64,000 nucleotides of DNA, taken from Candidatus Gastranaerophilales bacterium (GTDB lineage: Bacteria; Cyanobacteriota; Vampirovibrionia; Gastranaerophilales; Gastranaerophilaceae). The stretch is from NCBI GenBank assembly GCA_910587815.1, contig CAJUNK010000005.1:1-64000 (forward strand), given 5' to 3'. The notes under the pieces were generated by a model. The model ran no database searches. It saw only the letters and a list, made by a program, of their open reading frames with translations, and was not told the origin of the DNA. The translations under genes and the position numbers were made by a program. Of the stretch, positions 34,395 to 43,868 are shown piece by piece. Each line of letters opens with the position of its first letter. The first letter of the stretch is position 1.

Positions 34395-35678
34395 ATGACA
34401 TTTAACCCTTTAAAGGAAAAAGGTATTCCTGTTGAACAACAAATGAGAACATGGAATGAAATTGTAAAACGTCCATATAATAAAGCATTTGTGGACTGTT
34501 ATTCAAGAACAAGACAAATTTTAATGAATGGTATTGAGGTGGAAGCATGGAATTTTAAACATTGTTTATCTAGAATGCTTGACAGCGTTGAAGATAATAA
34601 ATTAATTGGTGCCACAAGAAGAATTGAGGATATGCATCAAACAACAGTAAATTGGTTGATTCCTGCCTGCCAAAGTGTGTTGGAATCCACTTTGGCTTAT
34701 GAGCAAGTGGCTGTTGATTTAACAAGCTGGCTTGCGCAAAATGAACCAGATGAATATGTAAAAGAAACATTCAATTTTGGACTGTTAGAAGATTTTGACC
34801 ACCTTTACAGGTATTCTCAATGGTATTATATGATTGAAGGTGAAATGCCTGATAACATTATACAGGGCCAAACTGATGTATATCCAGGGCGTCCTACGCA
34901 AAATCATCATAATCCAAATGTGATGAGATTAAGGAAACATTATGATAAAAATACAGCATCACCTCAAACAAAAGTAAATATCTTAACTCTTATTGCAGGT
35001 GAGCAGCAAACCCATAATTTTTACGCTGAACATGGTTTTATGTATGGTAATGATGTTTTAAGACGTACATACGCTGAAATCAAAGACGTGGAAGAAGAAC
35101 ATGTTACTATGTATGAAAGCCTTGTGGATCCAACCGAAAGTGTATGGGAAAAACTTGTGCTTCATGAATATTGTGAAATTTGCAATTACTATAACTGTAT
35201 GAAAGATGAAACCGATGATAGGCTAAAGCTTATTTGGGAAGAATTTATGATGCATGAAATTGGGCATTTGCATGTTGCAAATAAACTTTTGCAAAAATAT
35301 GAAAAAAGAGATGCTGAAGAAATAATTGGCAATAAAATATATGAACCATGTACATTTAAAAGCCAAAAAGATTATGTCCAAAAAGTTCTTGAAAATGAAA
35401 TTGATAAAAGAATGGATGGCAAAGATGATATGGGCTATACAACAATTGATAAGCTGCCTGATGATTGGGCAAGTTATGATGTTCAAGAAACTTTAGGTGC
35501 AGATGGCGCGCCTACTGAACAGACCATAGTTTTGATTGAAGAACATATAGGCAGAGATATTGTGACAGCTGATGAAAGCCTTCAAAAGAAAGAAGCAAAA
35601 TTGATGAAAAAGGGTCTTCAAAAACTGGCACAAGCGCCAAATACAGTTCAGCCTGATGAATATAAATGGGCAAATTAA
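34395..35678 (+). CDS. ferritin-like diiron protein of unknown function
   Basis: A 427-residue soluble protein, predicted all helical. Repeated E-x-x-H pairs suggest a diiron site: LAGEQQTHNFYAEHG, IKDVEEEHVTMYESL and MMHEIGHLHVANKLL, with additional E and H between them (VLHEYCEICNYYNCM). The order and spacing fit ferritin-like four-helix bundles such as rubrerythrin or manganese catalase relatives, but no exact family is recognised. The last 60 residues are Lys/Ala-rich. A good GGAG ribosome site precedes the ATG; a terminator follows. It stands alone, and could handle peroxide or O2 in this anaerobe. Confidence 0.6.
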   Translation: MTFNPLKEKGIPVEQQMRTWNEIVKRPYNKAFVDCYSRTRQILMNGIEVEAWNFKHCLSRMLDSVEDNKLIGATRRIEDMHQTTVNWLIPACQSVLESTLAYEQVAVDLTSWLAQNEPDEYVKETFNFGLLEDFDHLYRYSQWYYMIEGEMPDNIIQGQTDVYPGRPTQNHHNPNVMRLRKHYDKNTASPQTKVNILTLIAGEQQTHNFYAEHGFMYGNDVLRRTYAEIKDVEEEHVTMYESLVDPTESVWEKLVLHEYCEICNYYNCMKDETDDRLKLIWEEFMMHEIGHLHVANKLLQKYEKRDAEEIIGNKIYEPCTFKSQKDYVQKVLENEIDKRMDGKDDMGYTTIDKLPDDWASYDVQETLGADGAPTEQTIVLIEEHIGRDIVTADESLQKKEAKLMKKGLQKLAQAPNTVQPDEYKWAN

Positions 35679-35688
35679 ATATTTTACT

Positions 35689-35718
35689 AAAGCCCTCTAT
35701 TTATTTAGGGGGCTTTTT
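35689..35718 (+). terminator. Rho-independent terminator after the ferritin-like gene
   Basis: Stem AAAGCCCTCTA / TAGGGGGCTTT (one G-U and one mismatch allowed) with a 6-nt loop and TTTTT, 11 bp after the stop codon. Confidence 0.85.
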
Positions 35719-35724
35719 GAATTT

Positions 35725-36012
35725 TTAAGGTGAAATTATTTTTACCAAAATTTGAAATAATACAAAATATGCAAATGTGATTAGAATCCATTTTATTTGC
35801 AGTTTTTGGTATTTTTGCGAAAATAAAAAGCAAAAAATAGCGATACCATAAAAAACGTAGCTAAAATTTTGAAATTTACCCATGGATGCAAAGATAGCAG
35901 GCGCAAAATTGTTTATAAGGTATGGTGTGATTGTAACAGATAAAACTGCAATTGCTATTGCAATACAGCCTAATGAAAATAAAATTTTCTCTCTTTTTAA
36001 TCTGTTTAACAT
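35725..36012 (-). CDS. small hypothetical membrane protein, 95 aa
   Basis: Three hydrophobic segments (about 10-32, 48-65, 72-92) with a basic N-terminus (MLNRLKREKI). No family recognised. It follows the ABC exporter gene by 12 bp in the same direction and is probably co-transcribed with it, so a link to that exporter is possible. Confidence 0.6.
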   Translation of the reverse strand: MLNRLKREKILFSLGCIAIAIAVLSVTITPYLINNFAPAIFASMGKFQNFSYVFYGIAIFCFLFSQKYQKLQIKWILITFAYFVLFQILVKIISP

Positions 36013-36024
36013 AAAATTATTGTA

Positions 36025-37824
36025 TCATGAAATATTAAAGGTGGATAATTCAAGCATATTTTCAAAGTCAGGATATTTATCTTTTAATTCTTTAAATGTG
36101 CCTTTATCTAAAATTTTTCCATCCTTCATATATAAAAGAGCATCACATTCTTTCAAGGTGGAAAGTCTGTGTGCTATTGCAATGATTGTTTTTTCTCCTT
36201 TTAATTTGGATATTGATTTTGAAACTTTATCTTCTGTTTCAAGGTCAAGAGAAGATGTTGCTTCATCTAAAAAAAGTACATCTGCATTTTGATAAAACGC
36301 TCTTGCTAATGCTAAACGATGTTTTTGACCATGAGATAAATCTGGGTTTTTGTCTAAATTCTCAATGCTGCAACCAATTTTATCATCTATTTCAGCTTTT
36401 TTTAATGCATCGAATACCCTGTCGTAATTAATTTCTTCTCTTTTTTCGCCAAATGTTACATTATCCAAAATGCTTAACGGCATAAGGAAAAAATCTTGAG
36501 GCAAAATTGCAATACGCTTATGCCAGCCTCTTACATTGTTTTTATTTATTTCAAGATTATCTACTAAAAATTTGCCGCTATCTGCTGTATTTAGGCCTGA
36601 TAGTATATCCATAATTGTGGTTTTACCGCTGCCTGAAAGACCTACTATGCCTATAAATTCACCTTTTTTAATTTCAATATTTATATCTTTTAGTGCAAAA
36701 TTATCTTCATTGTCATTGTAAGAAAAATTGACATCCTTTAGAACAATATTGTTTTTAAACGGTATTGAATCACATTGCGGTTCATTTTGTGTCCATTCTT
36801 TTACCTTTTTTGAAGTTTCCATAAACCAAATAATGGAACTTCTCGCTTGATTTATTGAAAACATTGAACCCTGCACTTTATTTAAAATGGGGACAAGTCT
36901 TAAAACAACAGCTGCAACAACTGCAAGTGATGAAACTAAAAAGCTTGAAGATGTCTTTTGAAGGTAAAATATAAGGCCTGCAAGTATTCCAAATGATATT
37001 ATTATGCCAATTTCTGTAACATAAACAGGATATGCACCATTTGATGCTAAAAGTTTTGAATAATGATTTGCTTCTTTAAAGTTTTCTGTAATATTTTTTA
37101 TGAAAAAATCCCTGTTTTTTGAGACTTTTATTTCTTTTATACCCTTTAGCGTATATTCAAAAAGGCTGCCTGCTGTTTTTGAAATTTCTAAAAGTTTTTC
37201 GCCATATTTTTTTGCACGTTTTTTAAAGAATAATTGCTCCAAATATACAAAAATTCCTAAAAATAATGCTGCAAAAAAAGCTGGTATTGTGAATTTATAA
37301 AATAAAAACGTTAAAATGCAGACAGCAATAATTCCATTTGATAAAAGCATAATTGTTTTATGTACAAAGGCCCAAATGCTTGCAGAAAGCGTAGTGCCCA
37401 AAAGTGCACCTTTATCTCCAAATGACATTTTATTTAGTTTTAAATAAGGGCAATATAAAAGATTTTTTAAGGTTTTGCAATAAATATCATATTGCCATTC
37501 TGACATTACATTGTTTTGATATTTTGTACATAAAATCATAAAAACATTTTTTAAAATATATATTACAATAATTGCAAGACAAAGAATAAATGCTAATGAT
37601 TTAATGTCGTAAGCTTCTGAAATATTATCAAGAAAAGTTTTTAAAACAGGGAAGTTTAAAAAATCATTATTTCCCGCTAGCAGCAATACAAAAGGGAAAA
37701 TTAATGCCAAACCAAGAAATTCAAACATTCCCATAAATACTGAAAAAAGTGCTATAAAAAACAATTTCAGTTTGTGTCCATTTCCATATTCTTTAATAAA
37801 TTGTATAAATATTTTTAAAAACAA
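36025..37824 (-). CDS. ABC exporter with fused membrane and ATPase domains (PglK/MsbA-like)
   Basis: A half-transporter of about 599 residues, functioning as a dimer. The N-terminal 320 residues contain six spans (FFIALFSVFMGMFEFLGLALIFPF first). The ATPase has Walker A GLSGSGKTT, signature LSHGQKHRLALARA (H in place of the usual second G), Walker B DVLFLDEATSSLD and switch H (IAIAHRLST). The MGMFEFLGLALIFPF start resembles PglK-type lipid-linked oligosaccharide flippases more than MsbA. Start is a TTG at 37824 with AGGA 8 nt upstream; another TTG in the same frame at 37860 lies inside the divergent promoter. Confidence 0.85.
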   Translation of the reverse strand: MFLKIFIQFIKEYGNGHKLKLFFIALFSVFMGMFEFLGLALIFPFVLLLAGNNDFLNFPVLKTFLDNISEAYDIKSLAFILCLAIIVIYILKNVFMILCTKYQNNVMSEWQYDIYCKTLKNLLYCPYLKLNKMSFGDKGALLGTTLSASIWAFVHKTIMLLSNGIIAVCILTFLFYKFTIPAFFAALFLGIFVYLEQLFFKKRAKKYGEKLLEISKTAGSLFEYTLKGIKEIKVSKNRDFFIKNITENFKEANHYSKLLASNGAYPVYVTEIGIIISFGILAGLIFYLQKTSSSFLVSSLAVVAAVVLRLVPILNKVQGSMFSINQARSSIIWFMETSKKVKEWTQNEPQCDSIPFKNNIVLKDVNFSYNDNEDNFALKDINIEIKKGEFIGIVGLSGSGKTTIMDILSGLNTADSGKFLVDNLEINKNNVRGWHKRIAILPQDFFLMPLSILDNVTFGEKREEINYDRVFDALKKAEIDDKIGCSIENLDKNPDLSHGQKHRLALARAFYQNADVLFLDEATSSLDLETEDKVSKSISKLKGEKTIIAIAHRLSTLKECDALLYMKDGKILDKGTFKELKDKYPDFENMLELSTFNIS

Positions 37825-37854
37825 AATTTCTATCCTTATAGTAATAAAATTCGC

Positions 37855-37883
37855 TTGCAAAATACATGCAATACAATTATACT
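37855..37883 (+). promoter_or_regulatory. strong promoter, apparently giving a leaderless mRNA
   Basis: TTGCAA, 17-bp spacer, TATACT (37878-37883). The expected transcription start about 7 nt downstream coincides with the ATG at 37891. Confidence 0.55.
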
Positions 37884-37890
37884 CTTGATT

Positions 37891-38508
37891 ATGGCCAATA
37901 TGTCAAGTAAAGAATTTTTTTTCGCAGGAATATCACTGTCAAATACCCAAAATAATGACAGTTCTGTATGTATTATTGATAAGAACAAAAAAATCGTACT
38001 TTTGGATAAATTGTATTTCACAAGCGATATTGAGCTTTTTTTGGAACAAAACCCGTATATTAAAAAATCTCAAATTGCAATTTCTATTCCGCATGATAAT
38101 GCGCTTTTGGATGGCAAATGGCGAATTCATTGTAAAAACTATAAAATGATGGATAATACATTTGAAATAAACAGAAATGATTGGGTGAATAGATTATCTA
38201 GCAGATGTTCAGATATATTTTTGAGGTTGAAAAATAATGGAGTTAATATTTATCGCTTCGATATAAATCTTTTAAGGCAGGCTTATGGTTTAGGTGCATA
38301 TTATCTTCAAAGAACATCTTTAGATTGTAAAAGCTTGCAAAATGCTCTCAAAATAAAATTTAATTTTGAAGAATTGCCTGATAATATGCTGCCTGCATCC
38401 AGCCTGGAAGCAATTTTGGGGGCAATGTTTATATATGATTGCGCAAATAATAACATTCAACCTAAAAAAATATTTGAATTTGAAGGTGTGGATGTATTAA
38501 ATGTATAA
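37891..38508 (+). CDS. hypothetical protein, possible RNase H-like fold
   Basis: A 205-residue soluble protein. It starts with MANMSSKEFFFAGISLSN followed by an alternating beta pattern (SVCIIDKNKKIVLLDKLYF) and an SQIAISIPHDN strand, in the manner of RNase H-like or DUF429-type predicted nucleases, but the catalytic acidic residues are not clear. The second half has FDINLLRQAYGLGAYYLQ and SSLEAILGAMFIYDCANN. A second ATG at 37900 is possible. The gene lies divergent from the ABC exporter and converges on the GH57 gene with 2 bp between stops. Confidence 0.55.
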   Translation: MANMSSKEFFFAGISLSNTQNNDSSVCIIDKNKKIVLLDKLYFTSDIELFLEQNPYIKKSQIAISIPHDNALLDGKWRIHCKNYKMMDNTFEINRNDWVNRLSSRCSDIFLRLKNNGVNIYRFDINLLRQAYGLGAYYLQRTSLDCKSLQNALKIKFNFEELPDNMLPASSLEAILGAMFIYDCANNNIQPKKIFEFEGVDVLNV

Positions 38509-38510
38509 AT

Positions 38511-41033
38511 TTATGCATTTCTTATTGGCAAGCTTGCTTTATCTACATGTGGACGGTAAAAATCGGTATTAATATTTAATTTTTTACCTACTTCTAGCAG
38601 CATAAGCGCAATTTGTCTGTCTTCATCCTTTGTATTAGAAGTTTCAAGATGTTCAATAAGAACATTAATTTTGCTATATATTTTTTCAAAATATATATTT
38701 TGAGCCACCTTAATTTCTACTTTTAAATCTAATATTTCAACAAGTTCAAATATTGAAAAAATTCTATCTGCTATAGTAAAATCCATAGTTTGGGATAATG
38801 TATCAATTAAAGACTGTAGTTTTTTAGCTATAATTATTCTTGCATTTGATTTATTGAGATTTATAAAGAATTTTTGTGAACCAGTTTTAATTTTTTTGAT
38901 TTCATCTAAGAATGTTTCGCTTCTAAAATCATCGGTATTTATTAGTAATTCTTCTAAACGTTTAACAAGACAGAATTTTGCCGAAACACGGAATGCATCT
39001 GGTATATCCATACCTAAATTTGCAAGATGTTCTACAGGGATTTTTAATTCTTCATATAATTCTTCATAAGTGTTTGCAACCTTTGTGAGTCTTGATTTTA
39101 ATACATTATCAAGAATTAATTTTCTTTTATCTATTAAAACATCTTTCAATGTATAGAATTTTGCAGAATAATGTGTTTCAAAACCTTTTAAGGTTTCAAG
39201 CAGAACATTTGATTTAAATGTATTGATTATTAATTCTCTGCCTTCAGTTAAATCTACATCTGGCGTACACTCTTTTACTGTACAATAAAATTCGCTATCA
39301 GGAGTTTTCAGCATCACAAAGCCCATATCCCATTTTTCATAGGTAATTTCAGATATTATTTCTATTCTGCCAAAAACAAGCTCTGCATGGCCATTTTTCA
39401 CTATTTCATGGTTTATTTTTTTAATTCTGTAACAATAAATTTCTTCTAATTCAGATAATTCTGTTGAGAGTGAAGAAATTGCCCAGTGACAGACTATTTT
39501 TTCAATAGAAATAATAGAAGGTTTTACAAACTTTTCATAAATATCTTTGCCTGTACCATATTCTGGAATGTTACTTTTTGCTTTAGATAATATGTTTAAA
39601 AATCTTTCTTCATAATCTACTTGTGAAAAAGTGCTTGCAAGCTGCATGGCGCGTGCAGCGTATTTCATAATCTGCACTGTTTCAATGCCTGAAATTTCTG
39701 CAAAAAACCAGCCGCAGCTTGTATACATCAGCATGCAAAAACGCTGGATTTCCATTAATTTTAGGGCTTCTGTGCGGTTTTTAAAATCAAAATCATCAAC
39801 ACAATTTTCTTTTAAAAATTTATTAACATTATTTTCATCTCTGTCTAAAATGACATCAATATATTTATTTCGCGCATTCCAAAAATCTTTATAATATTTT
39901 GCACCTTCTGCTGAACATAGTTTTATAAGTTCGTCACGAAGATAATCTAGTGCGTCACGTAAAGGTTTTCTCCATTTTTGATTCCATCCGGGTGCCGCAC
40001 CTGTGCTGCATCCGCAATCATCTTTCCATCTTCCAACACCATGAGAACAACTCCAAGATGAAGTTGGTTTAATATCTACTTCATATTCTGGCGGATACAT
40101 TTCTAGAAATTGACCATAATTTGTAATTTCAAAACCCAATTCTTTTGCTTCTACGCCCAAAACATAAGATAAAGCCATATCTCCAAATTTTGTGTGGTGG
40201 CCGTAGCTTTCACCATCAGTTGCAATGTTTACAAGCTGCGGTCTTTGCCTGCCTTCTGAGTAGCCATCTAATAATCTGTGGGCAAATTTTTTGCCATCTG
40301 TTAAAAGAAAATCAAAAGCAACAGATTTTGAGATGGCACCATCATAGAAAAATAAATCTATGAATTTTTTATTATCGCTACCTTCTACATAATATCTGTA
40401 AGGTTGTGATGGATCTATGCTGCCCCAGCTTACATCATGCCATTCATTATTGCTTTCTTTTGTAGCGGTCATTTTTCGTACGCATTGAGCCTGGTGGGGA
40501 GAAAGGATTGTATATTTTATCCCTAAATCGATTAAAACTTCAAGTGTTTCAGCATCTACAGCAGTTTCTGCCAGCCAAATACCTTCTGGCATTCTGTTAA
40601 AACGTTTTTGAAAATCTCTTATGCCCCAAATTGTTTGCGTATATTTATCGTTTGTATTTGCAAGTGGCATAATTATATGGTTATAAACTTGTGCTATGGC
40701 ACATCCATGGCCACCATAAAGTTCTATTGAATTTTTATCGGCTGCAATAATTCTTCTATAAGAACATGGCGCATATTTTTCCATCCATGATAAAAGCGTG
40801 GGGCCTATATTGAAACTCATTTTTTGATAATTATTTACAATATCAAGAATTCTGTTGCCATCATCTACTATTCTTGAAACCGAATTTGGTTCATAACATT
40901 CATAGGATACTCTTTCATTCCAATCATGAAAAGGGCGTGCAGAATCTTGAATTTCAATTTCTTCAAGCCAAGGATTTTCCCTTGGCGGTTGATAGAAATG
41001 TCCATGGATGGTTAAATATTTTTTGAATGTCAA
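38511..41033 (-). CDS. GH57 family glycosidase (DUF3536 type)
   Basis: An 840-residue cytoplasmic enzyme. The N-terminus LTIHGHFYQPPRENPW is the H-x-H-x-Y-Q-P motif 1 of GH57. The region MPEGIWLAETAVDAETLEVL holds the glutamate expected as nucleophile, and VNIATDGESYGHHTKFGDMALSYV holds the aspartate/histidine motif. The C-terminal 400 residues are helical and correspond to DUF3536. GH57 members act on alpha-1,4-glucans as amylases, branching or transferase enzymes; the DUF3536 group is frequent in cyanobacteria, supporting the proposed placement. The exact reaction is not known. No glycogen genes are adjacent. Confidence 0.88.
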   Translation of the reverse strand: MTFKKYLTIHGHFYQPPRENPWLEEIEIQDSARPFHDWNERVSYECYEPNSVSRIVDDGNRILDIVNNYQKMSFNIGPTLLSWMEKYAPCSYRRIIAADKNSIELYGGHGCAIAQVYNHIIMPLANTNDKYTQTIWGIRDFQKRFNRMPEGIWLAETAVDAETLEVLIDLGIKYTILSPHQAQCVRKMTATKESNNEWHDVSWGSIDPSQPYRYYVEGSDNKKFIDLFFYDGAISKSVAFDFLLTDGKKFAHRLLDGYSEGRQRPQLVNIATDGESYGHHTKFGDMALSYVLGVEAKELGFEITNYGQFLEMYPPEYEVDIKPTSSWSCSHGVGRWKDDCGCSTGAAPGWNQKWRKPLRDALDYLRDELIKLCSAEGAKYYKDFWNARNKYIDVILDRDENNVNKFLKENCVDDFDFKNRTEALKLMEIQRFCMLMYTSCGWFFAEISGIETVQIMKYAARAMQLASTFSQVDYEERFLNILSKAKSNIPEYGTGKDIYEKFVKPSIISIEKIVCHWAISSLSTELSELEEIYCYRIKKINHEIVKNGHAELVFGRIEIISEITYEKWDMGFVMLKTPDSEFYCTVKECTPDVDLTEGRELIINTFKSNVLLETLKGFETHYSAKFYTLKDVLIDKRKLILDNVLKSRLTKVANTYEELYEELKIPVEHLANLGMDIPDAFRVSAKFCLVKRLEELLINTDDFRSETFLDEIKKIKTGSQKFFINLNKSNARIIIAKKLQSLIDTLSQTMDFTIADRIFSIFELVEILDLKVEIKVAQNIYFEKIYSKINVLIEHLETSNTKDEDRQIALMLLEVGKKLNINTDFYRPHVDKASLPIRNA

Positions 41034-41080
41034 ACCTTTTACCTCATCTTTTCTTAATTCTTTTAAAAATTACTCTATTT

Positions 41081-41620
41081 TTATTTTTTTGTGTTATTTT
41101 CGGTTTTTATTTTGTTTAGGATGTTTATTTTATAAACATCAATCCATGGATCACCAAGGGCTGTTGAAAATACTTTGCCATAAATTTCAATTTTATCGCC
41201 TGTGTTTAAATCAATAAACTTTTCTGCATAATCTCTTTTTAAAAATAGTTTCATTTCTGATAGAGGAATATTGTGGTCTACAATATCATCTCTTTGAATT
41301 AAAAATCCTACATAATCAGCAGTTGGCCTAAGGGCAGCATCATAATCAAGCCCAAGTGTTGAAAATTTGTCAAAAATGGCATTCATTTTTATATCATGGT
41401 TTAAGAAATCTCTTGGATTTTGTACCACTCTTAATGGCACAGTGCTTATTACATTTTTTGGTACAGGTAATTCTTCAACAACAGGCGGGGTGCAAGTTGG
41501 TGTTGCAGGTTGTGATTTTACAGGTGCTGTTACAGGTTTTGCAGATGAAAACTGCGGATTAAACATAATAAGTGCTGAAAATAAAGCCAAACATAGGGTG
41601 ATACATCTTATTTTAAACAT
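41081..41620 (-). CDS. exported protein with an OB-fold-like domain
   Basis: A 179-residue protein with signal peptide (FKIRCITLCLALFSALIMFNPQFSSA), a Pro/Thr/Val-rich linker of about 35 residues and a domain of about 110 residues. The end of the domain (LNTGDKIEIYGKVFSTALGDPWIDVYKINIL) looks like the last strands of an OB fold of the bacterial exported type. It may bind a ligand or a partner protein in the periplasm. The ATG at 41620 gives the clean signal sequence. It lies 47 bp upstream of the GH57 gene, in the same direction, so an operon is possible. Confidence 0.65.
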   Translation of the reverse strand: MFKIRCITLCLALFSALIMFNPQFSSAKPVTAPVKSQPATPTCTPPVVEELPVPKNVISTVPLRVVQNPRDFLNHDIKMNAIFDKFSTLGLDYDAALRPTADYVGFLIQRDDIVDHNIPLSEMKLFLKRDYAEKFIDLNTGDKIEIYGKVFSTALGDPWIDVYKINILNKIKTENNTKK

Positions 41621-41724
41621 TAATTTAAACTCCAAATACAATTATTCTACAAACATTCTAGCATAAAACAGAGTGAATTTATACTAAATGCATGTATATT
41701 TTAGAGTGAATTAAAATGCTAAAA

Positions 41725-42618
41725 TTATTTAATATTTTGAAATTTTGATACAATTTCATCAGAAAGCTTCAGGTGTTTTAAAACATTTATATATGCCATT
41801 TTTTCAATTTCATCTTGGGTTAAAAGGTTTTTATTAAGTATGTTTTGCGCTATTTCATCTAAGAAATTTGAAGAACCTGCAAGCGTTCCATCTTTATCTT
41901 TGCCGCCTTTAAATATGTTTTTTCCACAAAATACTATTGAATTTAAATCACTGTGTGCAATGGGCAGGGCGTCGCTTACTAAAATTATTTTGTCTTTATT
42001 TTTTACTTTAAAAAATAATTTCAGCATATCATCTGCAACATGTAAACTGTCTGCAATTATTTCGCAATAAATATTTTCATCTAAAAGTGCTTTTAGTGCA
42101 ATATTGCTCTTTTTGTGGGTGATTGGCTCCATTGCATTGAAATGATGAGTTGTGGCTGAAACATTATATAAACTTTCTGCAAGGGTGTGACCGGCATGCG
42201 CTCTTATATTATGACTTTCAAGGAAATCAACAAGTTCGCCATTTTTATCTAATTCAGGTGCAAGTGTTACAATTTTTACTGCATCAATGTCTTCTCCTGT
42301 AATTTTTTTAAAATTTTCAATTGTTGGGTTTAAAAATGTACCTGCATTTTGTATCCCTGATTTTTTAGGGTTTAAAAATGTACCTTCAAGATGTGCGCCT
42401 AGAATTATTGCTTCATTATTGGCTTGTTCATTCATTGCTTGTTTTATCATCTGAATTCTTGCTTTTAGACTAGACACACTGTCTCCAACAAGAGTGGGAC
42501 AAAAAGCAACTATATTATGCTTTAGGATGCTTCTTGCAAAAATGTGAAAATCCTCAAGAGAACAAGTATTAAAATTTATTCCATATCCACCGTGGATGTG
42601 AGTATCAATTAATTTCAT
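41725..42618 (-). CDS. nagA: N-acetylglucosamine-6-phosphate deacetylase-like amidohydrolase
   Basis: A 297-residue metal-dependent hydrolase. Motifs: IDTHIHGG (metal H-x-H), GAHLEGTFLN (metal E and substrate loop), AHAGHT (metal H), THHFNAMEP (metal H and substrate binding), LHVADDM and LVSDALPI (catalytic D). This set identifies NagA, which removes acetate from GlcNAc-6-phosphate in amino-sugar recycling. The protein starts directly at the barrel: the small beta-sandwich formed by the first 50 residues of usual NagA (about 380 residues) is missing. The ATG at 42618 is preferred; the frame extends to 42654. NagB is not in the window. Confidence 0.82.
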   Translation of the reverse strand: MKLIDTHIHGGYGINFNTCSLEDFHIFARSILKHNIVAFCPTLVGDSVSSLKARIQMIKQAMNEQANNEAIILGAHLEGTFLNPKKSGIQNAGTFLNPTIENFKKITGEDIDAVKIVTLAPELDKNGELVDFLESHNIRAHAGHTLAESLYNVSATTHHFNAMEPITHKKSNIALKALLDENIYCEIIADSLHVADDMLKLFFKVKNKDKIILVSDALPIAHSDLNSIVFCGKNIFKGGKDKDGTLAGSSNFLDEIAQNILNKNLLTQDEIEKMAYINVLKHLKLSDEIVSKFQNIK

Positions 42619-42734
42619 ATAATGATTATATACCACTTTTTGACTTTGAATCACATTTCATTAAATAAGATGATGTGTGAATAGTGTTTTATTGTGTAAA
42701 GTATTAGTATGTTACAAATTTATCTTTTATTTAG

Positions 42735-42768
42735 TTTTGTAACAATATTGTAAAATTTTTGTAACAAT
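42735..42768. promoter_or_regulatory. paired TTTTGTAACAAT direct repeats
   Basis: TTTTGTAACAAT occurs at 42735-42746 and 42757-42768, exactly 22 bp (two helical turns) apart, in the upstream region of the gene at 42842. The same TTTTGTAACAAT string is found at about 45807-45818, upstream of the related genes at 46032. Possible binding sites of one activator or repressor. Confidence 0.45.
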
Positions 42769-42781
42769 CAATACTAACAAC

Positions 42782-42809
42782 TAAAGTTCAAGAAAAATTT
42801 TGCCGATAA
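42782..42809 (+). promoter_or_regulatory. sigma-28 (FliA)-like promoter
   Basis: TAAAGTT (42782-42788) and GCCGATAA (42802-42809) match the flagellar sigma-28 consensus; the distance between TAAA and GCCGATAA is 16 bp versus the usual 15. It ends 32 bp before the ATG at 42842. Confidence 0.5.
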
Positions 42810-42841
42810 AAGTAATATAAAGAACATTGGAGGCAACTAAA

Positions 42842-43861
42842 ATGGGAATGGCAGCAAGCCAAGCAAGGTTTTTAACCCTTACAGCTAGAAAATCAAATGT
42901 TGAATACGAAGGCCAACAAGTAAACCAAGAGAGAACATCTCTTGCAAATGAAAGTTCAGGTCTTTTTAATAAAATGATGCAGCTACAGGTGCCAACACCT
43001 CCAAGTGCAACGGATTTTTATAACACCCGTTATACTTTTGATGCTAAGGGTGCTGATTACGCAATTGTAGAAAACTCACCAAGAACTGACGGAACCTATG
43101 ACTTATCAATTTCATATTCTGCAAATGTTCCGACAGCAAAGCCATATTCTGCTTACGGTTCAGTTGCTGTTAACGAAGATAATGTTCCTACCACCTTTAC
43201 CCCAATTGGCGGCGATGCTCAATCTATCACAAAATATACTTTAGATGAAACAGGTAAATATTATTCACTCGATTCAGATGGCAACAAAAACTATGATGAT
43301 GATGCAAGTATCAAAACAATTGTTGATATTTCAAAGGATGCAAGCACAGTTTACTATGGCTATAAAAATCAAGATATAAAATACTTTGCTTCTTCTGTAA
43401 ATATGCAAGATTTTCTTGATAAACAAGCAGCAGGTACTTCAACTTCACTTACAGCTTATTATGCAACAACTAAAACTGATACTAAAAAGGTTCATGCGGT
43501 TGGTACCTTCCCTGAAACCACAGAAGAAGGACGTTTTGAAAAATTAGTTATCAGCGATGTTGACGACCCTGAACTTAAAGATGCACTTGTAGGTACACAG
43601 TTTGACCTTTCATTAACCCAGGTTCAAGATGATGAAGGCTATGCTGAAGCTATGAAAGATTATGAATATCAAAAAATGCTTTATGAAAGAACAATTAACG
43701 ATATTAACGCACAAACAGAAATCATTCAACAACAAGATAGAACTCTTGAATTAAGGCTAAAACAATTGGACACAGAGCAAAACGCTTTAAATACAGAGCT
43801 TGAAGCCGTGAAGAAAGTTATTGAAACAAACGTAGAAGCAACGTTTAAGACTTTTGCATAA
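42842..43861 (+). CDS. coiled-coil axial/secreted-type protein, 339 aa
   Basis: Starts MGMAASQARFLTLTARKSNVE, and ends with a long coiled coil (about 280-339: QDRTLELRLKQLDTEQNALNTELEAVKKVIETNV). The middle is beta-rich and acidic. Helical ends around a variable middle are the plan of flagellar axial and type III secreted filament proteins, and the promoter looks sigma-28-like, but no flagellin family is recognised. No signal peptide. Its C-terminal coil resembles that of the 109-residue protein at 46303. Start at 42842 because GGAGG lies 8 nt upstream; a TTG at 42827 is the alternative. Confidence 0.65.
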   Translation: MGMAASQARFLTLTARKSNVEYEGQQVNQERTSLANESSGLFNKMMQLQVPTPPSATDFYNTRYTFDAKGADYAIVENSPRTDGTYDLSISYSANVPTAKPYSAYGSVAVNEDNVPTTFTPIGGDAQSITKYTLDETGKYYSLDSDGNKNYDDDASIKTIVDISKDASTVYYGYKNQDIKYFASSVNMQDFLDKQAAGTSTSLTAYYATTKTDTKKVHAVGTFPETTEEGRFEKLVISDVDDPELKDALVGTQFDLSLTQVQDDEGYAEAMKDYEYQKMLYERTINDINAQTEIIQQQDRTLELRLKQLDTEQNALNTELEAVKKVIETNVEATFKTFA

Positions 43862-43868
43862 AAAAGTG

